DNA of 6,079 bases from assembly GCA_039188505.1 (NCBI GenBank), contig JBCCZC010000366.1:1-6079 (forward strand), given 5' to 3'. This DNA comes from JBCCZC01 sp039188505. Its GTDB lineage: Bacteria; Pseudomonadota; Gammaproteobacteria; Xanthomonadales; SZUA-38. Shown in pieces: positions 1-5,847 of this stretch (position 1 is the first letter of the stretch; the number at the start of each line of letters is the position of its first letter). The notes beneath the pieces are model-generated. The model searched no databases and was not told where the DNA came from. It worked only from the letters and a program-made list of their open reading frames with translations. Made by a program: the position numbers and the translations under genes.

Positions 1-109
1 CGCCCGGGGATTGCTTGACGGCGGCGATCTGCTGCCGCAGCTCCGCATGGTCACCCGCGCAGGCGGCCAGCCCGAGCGCCATGAGCAGCAGTAGGAAACG
101 CCTGCTCAT
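1..109 (-). CDS. pilP: PilP, type IV pilus assembly lipoprotein (5' part only)
   Basis: Only the first 36 codons lie in the window; the gene continues past the left edge. The visible protein begins MSRRFLLLLMALGLAACAGD. This is a lipoprotein signal peptide with two Arg, a Leu-rich hydrophobic core at about residues 5-16, and a lipobox L14-A15-A16-C17, so Cys17 should be lipidated after signal peptidase II cleavage. Residue +2 is Ala rather than Asp, so there is no obvious inner-membrane retention signal. PilP is known to bind the PilN/PilO heterodimer and the periplasmic N-domains of the PilQ secretin. The ATG overlaps the pilO stop in an ATGA, and GGAGGG lies 5 bases upstream of it, inside the end of pilO, which suggests translational coupling. 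The family assignment rests on the lipoprotein start and the operon position (fourth after pilMNO), because the conserved PilP domain is outside the window. Confidence 0.88.
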   Translation of the reverse strand, partial: MSRRFLLLLMALGLAACAGDHAELRQQIAAVKQSPG

Positions 110-720
110 GGCGTCCCTCCAATGATCTGCTCATCTTCATCGACGTAGCGGTACGTCTTCAGGGTGCCTTCGAGGACCAGCGTCTCGGAACCCACGCTTT
201 CGGGCTTGAGCGTGATGTCGTGCATGGTCAGGATCACCACCCGCGACAGCGATGCGACCTGGCTGACCAGTCCACCGAACTGGTGGTAGCCCCCACGCAT
301 CTGGACCGTGATCGGCTGTTCGGCGTAGAAATCCTTGCCGATCTCGGCCAGGGGCCGGAAGGTGCGGATGTCGATACCCGTCGCGATCGCGGTCTGCGAA
401 ATGTCCTGCAGCAGGTTGGCCATTTCCGTCCGCGAGGGGAGCTGCCGCAGCAGGGACCGGAGAATCTCCTCCATGTCTTCGAGCTGCTCCCGATACTCCT
501 CGAGCTTGGCCGACTTCTGATGCTTCTCGCGAAACTCCTGGAAGAGCTGCACCTGCTGCGCACGCTTCTGGTCGAGCGAGGCGAGCTGATCCTTGATCTG
601 CAGGAAATAGCTGACGCCGAGCACCGCTAGCGCGACCGCGCCCGCAGCGATGGCCTTGGCCGCGATCGGCCAGCCGCCAGGATCCTCGAAATCGAGTGAT
701 TGGAGTTCTTCGAGGTTCAT
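106..720 (-). CDS. pilO: PilO, type IV pilus inner-membrane alignment protein
   Basis: The 204-residue product matches the usual PilO length. It has a short cytoplasmic N-terminus, one membrane segment at about residues 20-40, a charged coiled coil at about 43-92, and a periplasmic ferredoxin-like domain from about 95 to 190. Family-typical segments are LPSRTEMANLLQDISQTA (95-112), FRPLAEIGKDFYAEQPI (121-137) and GGYHQFGGLVSQVASLSR (143-160). PilO pairs with PilN through the coiled coils and the periplasmic domains. The heterodimer then holds PilP and so links cytoplasmic PilM to the outer-membrane secretin PilQ. The ATG overlaps the pilN stop in an ATGA (4 bases), and the pilO stop overlaps the pilP start in the same way, so translation is probably coupled. 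The C-terminus carries an acidic VDEDE run at residues 193-197, which also occurs near the end of PilN. Confidence 0.96.
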   Translation of the reverse strand: MNLEELQSLDFEDPGGWPIAAKAIAAGAVALAVLGVSYFLQIKDQLASLDQKRAQQVQLFQEFREKHQKSAKLEEYREQLEDMEEILRSLLRQLPSRTEMANLLQDISQTAIATGIDIRTFRPLAEIGKDFYAEQPITVQMRGGYHQFGGLVSQVASLSRVVILTMHDITLKPESVGSETLVLEGTLKTYRYVDEDEQIIGGTP

Positions 721-1298
721 TGGCCGACTCCTCCGTCCTCATCCTCGTCGACCCGGTCCTCGCGACCAATGGTCACCGATACCGAGAACCGGTAGCGCTC
801 GCTCGGCTCCGCGTCCGCCTCTTCGGTGACGGTCAACTGTGGCAGCCGCATCCAGGCCGACGCATCGAGGCGCCGCATGTAGTCCGAGACCTTGGCGTTC
901 GACTCCGCCAGGCCCTCGACCGTCAGCTGGTTACCGCGCTGCGTCACCGTCTCGAGCCGCACACCGTCAGGCACCGTGCGGGCGATCTGATCGAAGAGGT
1001 GCACGATCTGGGACCGGTTCTTCTGCAGATCCTCGATGACCTCCTTGCGTGCGAGCAGGCGGTCGCGCTTCGACTCCAGCTCCTCGATCTCCCGGATGCG
1101 GCGATCGAGGATAGCGATCTCGTTGCGGAGGATCTGGTTGGCCTCGTCCTGATGGTCCGACAGCCCGCCGATGAACGTGCGCGTGCCGAACCAGATGGCG
1201 ATGCCCAGCACGAAGGCCAGGCCGAGGATGACGTAGAACTCGTTGTTCCGTTGTTTCCGGCGCTCCTCGCGCCAGGGAAGCAGGTTAATTCTTGCCAT
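717..1298 (-). CDS. pilN: PilN, type IV pilus inner-membrane alignment protein
   Basis: The product is 193 residues from the ATG at 1298. The N-terminus MARINLLPWREERRKQR is the PilN signature. The INLLP stretch (residues 4-8) is the cytoplasmic peptide known to dock into PilM. A membrane segment follows at about residues 21-38, then a long heptad-like coiled coil at about 48-95, then a ferredoxin-like periplasmic domain at about 110-178 (GVRLETVTQRGNQLTVEG). I chose this start rather than an in-frame ATG 30 bases upstream because it puts the INLLP motif at the terminus, as in the family, and has GGAG 9 bases before it. The start shares one base with the pilM stop (TGATG), and the stop overlaps the pilO start. 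The last residues, from about 181, form an acidic tail with VDEDE at 183-187. This tail looks longer and more acidic than I would expect for PilN. Confidence 0.96.
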   Translation of the reverse strand: MARINLLPWREERRKQRNNEFYVILGLAFVLGIAIWFGTRTFIGGLSDHQDEANQILRNEIAILDRRIREIEELESKRDRLLARKEVIEDLQKNRSQIVHLFDQIARTVPDGVRLETVTQRGNQLTVEGLAESNAKVSDYMRRLDASAWMRLPQLTVTEEADAEPSERYRFSVSVTIGREDRVDEDEDGGVGQ

Positions 1299-2356
1299 CA
1301 GTCGAGACTCCTCATGGCAAGACCGCACGCGATCATGAGCGCGGGCGCATCAGCACTGAGCGCCTGGGCCCGGACGCGCGAGGCGACCGCCATGTTCGCC
1401 ACGGGATTGGCGACGGTGCACGGGGTATCGAGCTGCTGCTGGACCATTTCCGACACGCCCGTGATCGAGGCGCAGCCGCCGGCCAGAATGATGTGCTCGA
1501 CCGTGTCGAACTCGCTGGAAGAGAAGAAGAACTGCAGCGACCGGCTCACCTGCTGCACCATGGCGTCCTTGAAGGGCTCGAGCACCTCCTGCTCGTAGCT
1601 CTCCGGCAGTCCGCCCTGACGCTTGGCGAGCCCGGCCTCTTCATAGGACAGCCCGTAGCGCCGCATGACCTCGTCGGTCAGCTGCTTGCCGCCGAACACC
1701 TGTTCGCGCGTGTAGATCGTGCGGCCGCCGTTGATGACGATCAGGGTCGTCATCGTCGCGCCGACGTCGACGATGGCCACGCGGCTCGTCGGGTCGATAC
1801 CGATCTGCTCGGCGACCAGCGCGAACGCGTTCTCGATGGCGAAGGCCTCGACGTCGACGATCTTCGCCGTCAGCCCGCCAAGCTCGGCGGCCGCGACCCG
1901 CACGTCGACGTTCTCCGTCCGCGATGCCGCGAGCAGCACCTGGATGACGTCGGCGCTGTTGGGCGCAGGGCCCAGCACCTCGAAATCGAGGCTGACTTCG
2001 TCGAGCGGGTAGGGGATGTACTGGTTTGCCTCGAGCGCGATCTGGCTCTCGAGGTCCGACTCGCTGAGGTCGGCCGGCATGTTGATCACCTTGGTGATCA
2101 CCGCCGATCCCGCCACGGCGACGGCGCAATGCGTCGCCTTCGAGCCGGACCGCTTGAGCGCACGCTCGATCGCCTCCCCGACGGCTTCGACCTCGGCGAT
2201 ATTCTTTTCGACCACCGCATTCGGTGGAAGCGGTTCCACCGAGTAGTGCTCGACCTTGTATTTTCCGCCCCCCCCGCTGAGCTGCAGTAGCTTGACTGCA
2301 GTAGAACTGATGTCCAGTCCTACCAGAGGTGGCAATCGATTACTGAACAAAGCCAC
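1298..2356 (-). CDS. pilM: PilM, actin-like cytoplasmic type IV pilus assembly ATPase-fold protein
   Basis: The 352-residue product has typical PilM length and an FtsA/actin-like fold. Visible motifs are phosphate-1 GLDISSTAVKLL (13-24), phosphate-2 IVDVGATMTTLIV (195-207) and the adenosine motif LAGGCASITG (291-300). Other family-typical stretches are QIALEANQYIPYPLDEVSLD (105-124) and FGGKQLTDEVMRRYGLSYEEA (221-241). PilM sits at the cytoplasmic face of the inner membrane, binds ATP and grips the PilN N-terminal peptide, coupling the motor side to the PilNOP complex. The start codon is GTG, chosen because MALFSNRLPPLVGLDIS aligns with known PilM N-termini and AAGGG lies 8 bases upstream. 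It is the first gene of the operon, preceded by a sigma-70-like promoter about 50 bases upstream. An unusual run of eight G occurs at codons 28-30, in a Gly4 loop after the first phosphate motif. Confidence 0.97.
   Translation of the reverse strand: MALFSNRLPPLVGLDISSTAVKLLQLSGGGGKYKVEHYSVEPLPPNAVVEKNIAEVEAVGEAIERALKRSGSKATHCAVAVAGSAVITKVINMPADLSESDLESQIALEANQYIPYPLDEVSLDFEVLGPAPNSADVIQVLLAASRTENVDVRVAAAELGGLTAKIVDVEAFAIENAFALVAEQIGIDPTSRVAIVDVGATMTTLIVINGGRTIYTREQVFGGKQLTDEVMRRYGLSYEEAGLAKRQGGLPESYEQEVLEPFKDAMVQQVSRSLQFFFSSSEFDTVEHIILAGGCASITGVSEMVQQQLDTPCTVANPVANMAVASRVRAQALSADAPALMIACGLAMRSLD
2268..2275 (-). repeat. G8 homopolymer inside pilM
   Basis: Eight consecutive G on the coding (minus) strand span codons 28, 29 and two bases of codon 30 (GGG GGG GGC), encoding part of a Gly4 loop between the first phosphate motif and the next strand. 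A one-base slip here would shift the frame after about 30 residues and abolish PilM. Whether the tract length actually varies cannot be seen from one sequence. Confidence 0.9.
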
Positions 2357-2405
2357 ACTTTTTGCCCTTGCTTCGCGCCTTTACGGCAACAAATTCGCCC
2401 ACGAC

Positions 2406-2434
2406 ATTAAATATCAAAGCTGTCAAGAGTTCAA
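2406..2434 (-). promoter_or_regulatory. Candidate sigma-70 promoter of pilMNOP
   Basis: On the minus strand a -35 element TTGAAC (2434-2429, 4 of 6 consensus bases) and a -10 element TTTAAT (2411-2406, 5 of 6) are separated by exactly 17 bases. Transcription would start near 2399, leaving a leader of about 43 bases before the pilM GTG. The stretch is much more AT-rich than its surroundings. A perfect-consensus TTGACA at 2426-2421 overlaps the spacer, but has no -10 at a usable distance. This is a prediction from sequence only. Confidence 0.55.
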
Positions 2435-2440
2435 CTTGAC
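2422..2440. promoter_or_regulatory. Inverted repeat GTCAAG-N7-CTTGAC over the pilM -35 (possible operator)
   Basis: Two perfect 6-base arms, 2422-2427 and 2435-2440, flank a 7-base spacer. The dyad covers the predicted pilM -35 element. Each arm also forms part of a TTGAC hexamer-like sequence pointing outward, TTGACA on the minus strand and TTGACG on the plus strand (2436-2441). A dyad of this size over a -35 box is a usual layout for a repressor or activator site, but no regulator is identified and chance is possible. Confidence 0.35.
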
Positions 2441-2483
2441 GATCCCCGGTCTCGACTTTAACAACTTCGCCTAACTCTTTGAA

Positions 2484-2497
2484 GGACTTTAAAGTCC
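2484..2497. promoter_or_regulatory. 14-base perfect palindrome GGACTTTAAAGTCC
   Basis: This is a perfect 14-base palindrome with no spacer, about 50 bases upstream of the pilM -35 element and about 190 bases upstream of ponA. Its left part, GACTTTAA, occurs again in the same orientation at 2454-2461, 31 bases away, close to three helical turns. This layout would suit a dimeric DNA-binding protein. The palindrome is not followed by a T-run and lies outside any gene, so it is unlikely to be a terminator. No known consensus is recognised. Confidence 0.4.
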
Positions 2498-2632
2498 CGA
2501 AGCCGCTAGCCGCCAGACACCCTGTCCGGGGAACCGACCGCGGGTTACGGCGTCCAACCGGCGACGGTTCCGGGCGTCATGACATTTCACCGGCAACTGC
2601 CCACGGCATTACGTCGTGCCCTGCGAGGTTTG
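2498..2632. other. GC-rich half of the divergent intergenic region, no gene seen
   Basis: This stretch has no coding frame with a convincing start or family match. It is GC-rich, unlike the AT-rich side next to pilM. It contains a short hairpin AACCG-GCGA-CGGTT (2556-2569, five pairs and a GNRA-type loop) and an 8-base palindrome GTCATGAC (2576-2583). Both are short enough to occur by chance. It sits upstream of the ponA -10 candidate and may simply be promoter-distal spacer. Confidence 0.5.
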
Positions 2633-2638
2633 TATACT
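2633..2638 (+). promoter_or_regulatory. Candidate -10 element of ponA (TATACT)
   Basis: TATACT matches the sigma-70 -10 consensus at 5 of 6 positions and is preceded by TTTG. The -35 region is poor: the best hexamer at usable spacing is TTACGT (2609-2614, 18-base spacer), matching at only 2 positions. Transcription would start near 2645 with a leader of about 43 bases. A second, weaker plus-strand candidate is TTGACG (2436-2441) with TTTAAC (2457-2462), but its 15-base spacer is short. Confidence 0.4.
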
Positions 2639-2657
2639 GCGCCTGCCGGCCCAACGT

Positions 2658-2669
2658 TGACCAAGGTCA
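2658..2669. promoter_or_regulatory. Short inverted repeat TGACC-N2-GGTCA in the ponA leader
   Basis: Five-base perfect arms with a two-base centre lie just downstream of the predicted ponA start point and 18 bases before the ATG. A protein bound here could block transcription or ribosome access. The arms are short, so chance is a serious alternative. Confidence 0.25.
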
Positions 2670-2687
2670 CAATTCCTCGAAGGATCG

Positions 2688-5129
2688 ATGCGCATTGCCT
2701 TGAAATTGCTGAAGGTGTTGGGGATAGGCGGCCTGATGTGCGGCATCCTCGGCGTGGTCGCGCTCGTGGCGACCTACTACTTCATCCGCCCAACCCTGCC
2801 CGATGTCGACCAGCTGAAGGACGTCCAGCTCCAGGTGCCCCTGCGGATCTACACCGCTGACGGCCGCCTGATGGAGGTCTTCGGGGAGAAGCGCCGGACG
2901 CCCTACGACCTCGAGGAGATTCCCGCCTGCCTGCGCCACGCCTTCCTGGCGGGCGAGGACGCGCGCTTCTACGAGCATCCGGGCTTCGACTACCAGGGCA
3001 TCGCCCGGGCGGTCTGGCACCTCGTCAAGACCGGCGGCGACCGCGGGATCGGCGGCAGTACGATCACGCAGCAGCTCGCCCGCGACTTCGGCTTCGTGTC
3101 GCGCAAGAAGCTCTTCACCCGCAAGCTCAAGGAGATCTTTCTCGCGCTGAAGATCGAGACCGAGCTCAGCAAGGACGAGATCTTCGAGCTCTATCTGAAC
3201 AAGATCTACCTCGGCAATCGCGCCTACGGCATCGGCGCCGCTTCCCATGCGTACTACGGCAAGCGACCGGACGAGCTGTCCGTCGCCGAGTGCGCGATGA
3301 TCGCCGCTCTGCCCAAGGCGCCGTCCCGCATCAACCCGATCAACAACCCGCCGCGAGCGCTCGAGCGGCGCAACTACGTGCTCGGTCGCATGCGGGATCT
3401 CGACTACATCGACGAGCCGACGTTCCGGGAAGCGGTTGACGCCCGAGACTTCGCCTTCCCGCACGAGCCCGAGGTCGAAGTGGAGGCCCCCTACGCGGCC
3501 GAGCTGGCGCGCCAGGCGGTCATCGAGATGCTGGGCGACGACGCCTATACGGGCGGCTACGAGGTGTATACGACCTTCGAATCGCGTCTTCAGCTCGCGG
3601 CCGCCCAGGCCGTTCGCGAGGGCCTGGCCGCCTACGATCGCCGCCACGGCTATCGCGGACCAGCGGGTCGTCACGAGCTGCCGGCGAGCGGCAGCACCGC
3701 CGATTTCGACGCGATCCTCGACGGCTATGAGGTCATGGGCAACATGGAGCCGGCCCTCGTCATCGAGGCCGATGAAGTGCTGGCGCTGGCATACCTGCCC
3801 GACGGTCAGACGATCACGCTCGACCTCGAGGCCGTGAAGTGGGCCCGCCCCCATGTTGACGTCAATCGCGTCGGCGCGCGGCCCGAGGCCGTCACGGACG
3901 TCATCGCGGTCGGCGACGTGATCCGGGTGGCCCGCGGCGCCGACGGCAGCTGGGGCATGACCCAGGTGCCGGAGGTGGAGGGCGCCCTGGTGTCGATCGC
4001 ACCGGCCGATGGCGCCATGCTCGCCATCGTCGGCGGCTTCGATTTCGGCAAGAGCAAGTTCAACCGCGCCGTTCAGGCGCGCCGCCAACCCGGCTCGAGC
4101 TTCAAGGCCTTCGTCTACGCCGCCGCGCTCACCGAGGGCTTCTCGCCGGCAACGCTGGTGAACGATGCGCCGGTCGTCTTCGAGAGCGATGCCCTCGAGG
4201 GCATCTGGCGACCGGAGAACTACAGCCAGCAGTTCTACGGCCCCACGCGCCTTCGCGAGGGCATGGTGAATTCCCGCAACCTCGTGTCTATCCGGGTGCT
4301 CCAGTCGGTCGGCATCGAGACGGTCTGGAGCTACGTGCGTCGCTTCGGCTTTGAGCCTGACGAGATTCCGCGCGACCTGTCGATGGCGCTCGGCAGCGGC
4401 GGCGTCTACCCGCTCACCATGGCGCGCGCTTACGCGATGCTTGGCAACGGCGGCTTCGCCGTCGAACCCTACCTCGTGCGCCGTGTCGTGGACGGCAGCG
4501 GCCGCCCGGTCTACGAGGCGGATCCGCTGGTTGCCTGCCCGACCTGCGACCTCGAGGTCAACGAGAACAGCCTCGCATCGATCGACCCGCTGGCCGGCGA
4601 CGAGAACCTGCCGGTGACCGAGGAGGGCGCGCCCCCCGACCGGGCAGCGCCGCGGGTCATGGACGCGGCGACGCACTACATGATCACGTCCATGCTCCGC
4701 GACGTGGTCCGGCGAGGCACCGGCCGCAAGGCCCTGGAGCTGGGCCGCAGCGACCTGGCCGGCAAGACCGGCACCACCAACGAGCAGCGTGACGCCTGGT
4801 TCTCCGGCTTCAACGACGCGGTCGCCACGACGGCGTGGGTCGGTTTCGACGTACCCAGCACGCTCGGGCGCGGTGAGGTCGGCGGACGAGCGGCGCTTCC
4901 CATCTGGATCGACTACATGCGCGAGGCGCTCGACGGCGTCCCCGAAACCCCGCTCGAGCCGCCCGAGGACATCGTTTTCGCCCGGATCGATCCGGAGACC
5001 GGCCAGCTCGCCGCGGCGGGTGACCCCAATTCGATCGTCGAGGTGTTCCGCCGCGGCGAACTGCCCGAGGCCGCGACCGTCGCGAGCGACGGCGAGGAGG
5101 AGGAAGCCAACCCCTACGACATCTTCTGA
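2688..5129 (+). CDS. ponA: PBP1a, bifunctional peptidoglycan glycosyltransferase/transpeptidase
   Basis: The 813-residue product is a class A penicillin-binding protein (mrcA/ponA) that polymerises lipid II and crosslinks the glycan strands in the periplasm. A basic N-terminus is followed by a membrane anchor at about residues 12-33. The GT51 glycosyltransferase domain (about 50-225) shows GEDARFYEHPG with catalytic Glu90, GGSTITQQ (122-129), RKLKE (145-149) and ELYLNKIYLG (167-176). An OB-like insert is expected at about 320-430. The transpeptidase domain shows SSFK with nucleophile Ser470 and Lys473, SRN (529-531) and KTGTT (693-697). A CPTC pair (617-620) resembles one I recall in E. coli PBP1a. 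All catalytic residues are present. The tail is acidic (DGEEEEANPYDIF). The ATG has GAAGGA three bases upstream, a short spacing. The gene is divergent from pilM, as in many gammaproteobacteria. Confidence 0.97.
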   Translation: MRIALKLLKVLGIGGLMCGILGVVALVATYYFIRPTLPDVDQLKDVQLQVPLRIYTADGRLMEVFGEKRRTPYDLEEIPACLRHAFLAGEDARFYEHPGFDYQGIARAVWHLVKTGGDRGIGGSTITQQLARDFGFVSRKKLFTRKLKEIFLALKIETELSKDEIFELYLNKIYLGNRAYGIGAASHAYYGKRPDELSVAECAMIAALPKAPSRINPINNPPRALERRNYVLGRMRDLDYIDEPTFREAVDARDFAFPHEPEVEVEAPYAAELARQAVIEMLGDDAYTGGYEVYTTFESRLQLAAAQAVREGLAAYDRRHGYRGPAGRHELPASGSTADFDAILDGYEVMGNMEPALVIEADEVLALAYLPDGQTITLDLEAVKWARPHVDVNRVGARPEAVTDVIAVGDVIRVARGADGSWGMTQVPEVEGALVSIAPADGAMLAIVGGFDFGKSKFNRAVQARRQPGSSFKAFVYAAALTEGFSPATLVNDAPVVFESDALEGIWRPENYSQQFYGPTRLREGMVNSRNLVSIRVLQSVGIETVWSYVRRFGFEPDEIPRDLSMALGSGGVYPLTMARAYAMLGNGGFAVEPYLVRRVVDGSGRPVYEADPLVACPTCDLEVNENSLASIDPLAGDENLPVTEEGAPPDRAAPRVMDAATHYMITSMLRDVVRRGTGRKALELGRSDLAGKTGTTNEQRDAWFSGFNDAVATTAWVGFDVPSTLGRGEVGGRAALPIWIDYMREALDGVPETPLEPPEDIVFARIDPETGQLAAAGDPNSIVEVFRRGELPEAATVASDGEEEEANPYDIF

Positions 5130-5134
5130 CCGAC

Positions 5135-5148
5135 CGGCCAACGGGCCG
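5135..5148 (+). other. Small hairpin between ponA and the next gene
   Basis: CGGCC-AACG-GGCCG forms five G-C pairs with a four-base loop, starting 6 bases after the ponA stop. No T-run follows, so it does not qualify as an intrinsic terminator. The downstream gene starts about 40 bases later in the same direction. The hairpin could stabilise the ponA message end, or mean nothing. Confidence 0.3.
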
Positions 5149-5187
5149 TAGGCAGGACTTCCAGACGACGCCAGCAGCGAGGACACC

Positions 5188-5814
5188 ATGCCCCGACGCA
5201 AGATTCCCAGAGATGGCATCCGCAGAGCGATCGCAGCCGAGGCCGCCCGTATCATCGTGGACCAGGGCCTCGAGGACTTTCACCTCGCCAAACGCAAGGC
5301 CGTCGAGCGACTCCGGCTCGAACCCGACACCCATCTGCCACCGAATCGCGACGTCGAGCACGCGCTGCGCGACGTTCAGGACGTCTACGGTGGCGCCGAC
5401 CGGCTGACTCTGCTCCGGCGGCTGCGTGACGGCGCACTCGAGGCCATGGCGCAGCTCAAGGACTTCCGTCCGCGCCTCGTCGGCCCCGTGCTCGAGGGCA
5501 CGGCCGACCGGCATTCGAGCATCCAGCTCCACGTCTTCGCGGAGTTTCCGGAACAGTTCTCCTGGTTCCTCGAGGAACGGGGCATTCCGTACGACCGGCA
5601 GGAGCGGATCATCCGCATGGAGCGCAACCGAGGCGAGCAGGTGCCGTTCTACGAGTTCGAGGCGGGCGGCCTGCCCTACGTCATCACCTGCCTGCCGCTG
5701 AAGGCACTCCGGCAGCCGCCGCTGAACCCGCATTCGGGGCGGGCGATGCGCCGGGTGAGCGCCCACGGCCTGCGTGAGCTCATCGCGGAAGCGGCGGAAC
5801 CGGCGCTGCTCTGA
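5188..5814 (+). CDS. Hypothetical protein, probable nucleotidyltransferase-like fold
   Basis: I recognise a type of protein but not a named function. The product is 208 residues, with no signal peptide or membrane segment, so it is likely cytoplasmic. The N-terminal part (about 10-66) is helical and charged: RAIAAEAARIIVDQGLEDFHLAKRKAVERL. It resembles the start of a widespread proteobacterial family of about 200 residues, some members of which I recall being mislabelled as UDP-N-acetylmuramate-alanine ligase. The central part, LVGPVLEGTADRHSSIQLHVF (about 97-117), lies where nucleotidyltransferases carry G-[ST]-x-SDxD, but SSIQ here lacks the metal-binding Asp pair. A later strand, FYEFEAGGLPYVITCLP (154-170), could be the third beta strand of that fold. 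The gene lies 58 bases downstream of ponA with GAGGA four bases before the ATG, so co-transcription is likely. Assignment to the fold is inference from remembered patterns. Confidence 0.85.
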   Translation: MPRRKIPRDGIRRAIAAEAARIIVDQGLEDFHLAKRKAVERLRLEPDTHLPPNRDVEHALRDVQDVYGGADRLTLLRRLRDGALEAMAQLKDFRPRLVGPVLEGTADRHSSIQLHVFAEFPEQFSWFLEERGIPYDRQERIIRMERNRGEQVPFYEFEAGGLPYVITCLPLKALRQPPLNPHSGRAMRRVSAHGLRELIAEAAEPALL

Positions 5815-5847
5815 GCGGCCGCCTCGCCGAGCCGGCCCCGGATCGGA
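5815..5847. other. Convergent gap between two gene ends
   Basis: Only 33 bases separate the stop codons of two converging genes. The stretch is GC-rich, with loose GGCC repeats but no stem followed by a T-run on either strand. I see no intrinsic terminator, so termination here would have to be Rho-dependent or lie inside the opposing genes. Confidence 0.5.

Noticed and set aside
1299..1328. A 10-residue N-terminal extension of PilN from an upstream ATG
   Set aside because: The extension lies inside pilM and would move the PilM-binding INLLP motif away from the terminus. The downstream ATG has its own Shine-Dalgarno sequence and matches PilN family starts.
696..1598. A 300-codon plus-strand open frame opposite pilN and the end of pilM
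   Set aside because: It spans two well-supported genes on the other strand and shows no domain or ribosome binding site worth noting.
1292..2290. A 332-codon plus-strand open frame opposite pilM
   Set aside because: It is antisense to pilM, rich in D, R, H and L, and without family features. pilM is fully supported by its actin-fold motifs.
2282..2304. Direct repeat CTGCAGTAG, two copies 14 bases apart
   Set aside because: It lies in the conserved first phosphate-motif region of pilM, and the spacing is out of frame. The protein there is family-typical, so the repeat is explained by coding constraint and chance.
2421..2426. Perfect -35 hexamer TTGACA on the minus strand
   Set aside because: As a -35 element it has no -10 sequence 16-18 bases downstream. 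The overlapping TTGAAC with TTTAAT at 17 bases is the better promoter.
5135..5148. Intrinsic terminator after ponA
   Set aside because: The stem is only five pairs and no T-run follows. The next gene starts about 40 bases further in the same direction.
2667..5255. An 862-codon open frame on the minus strand, antisense to ponA
   Set aside because: It exactly shadows the PBP1a gene, whose catalytic motifs are all present. Its translation is low-complexity (R, D, V, A, L, H rich) with no recognisable domain, as expected from GC-rich third positions on the opposite strand.
4810..5766. A 318-codon minus-strand open frame opposite the ponA end and the following gene
   Set aside because: Its second half is Arg/Pro/Ser-rich shadow sequence, and both plus-strand genes it overlaps have better starts and recognisable features.
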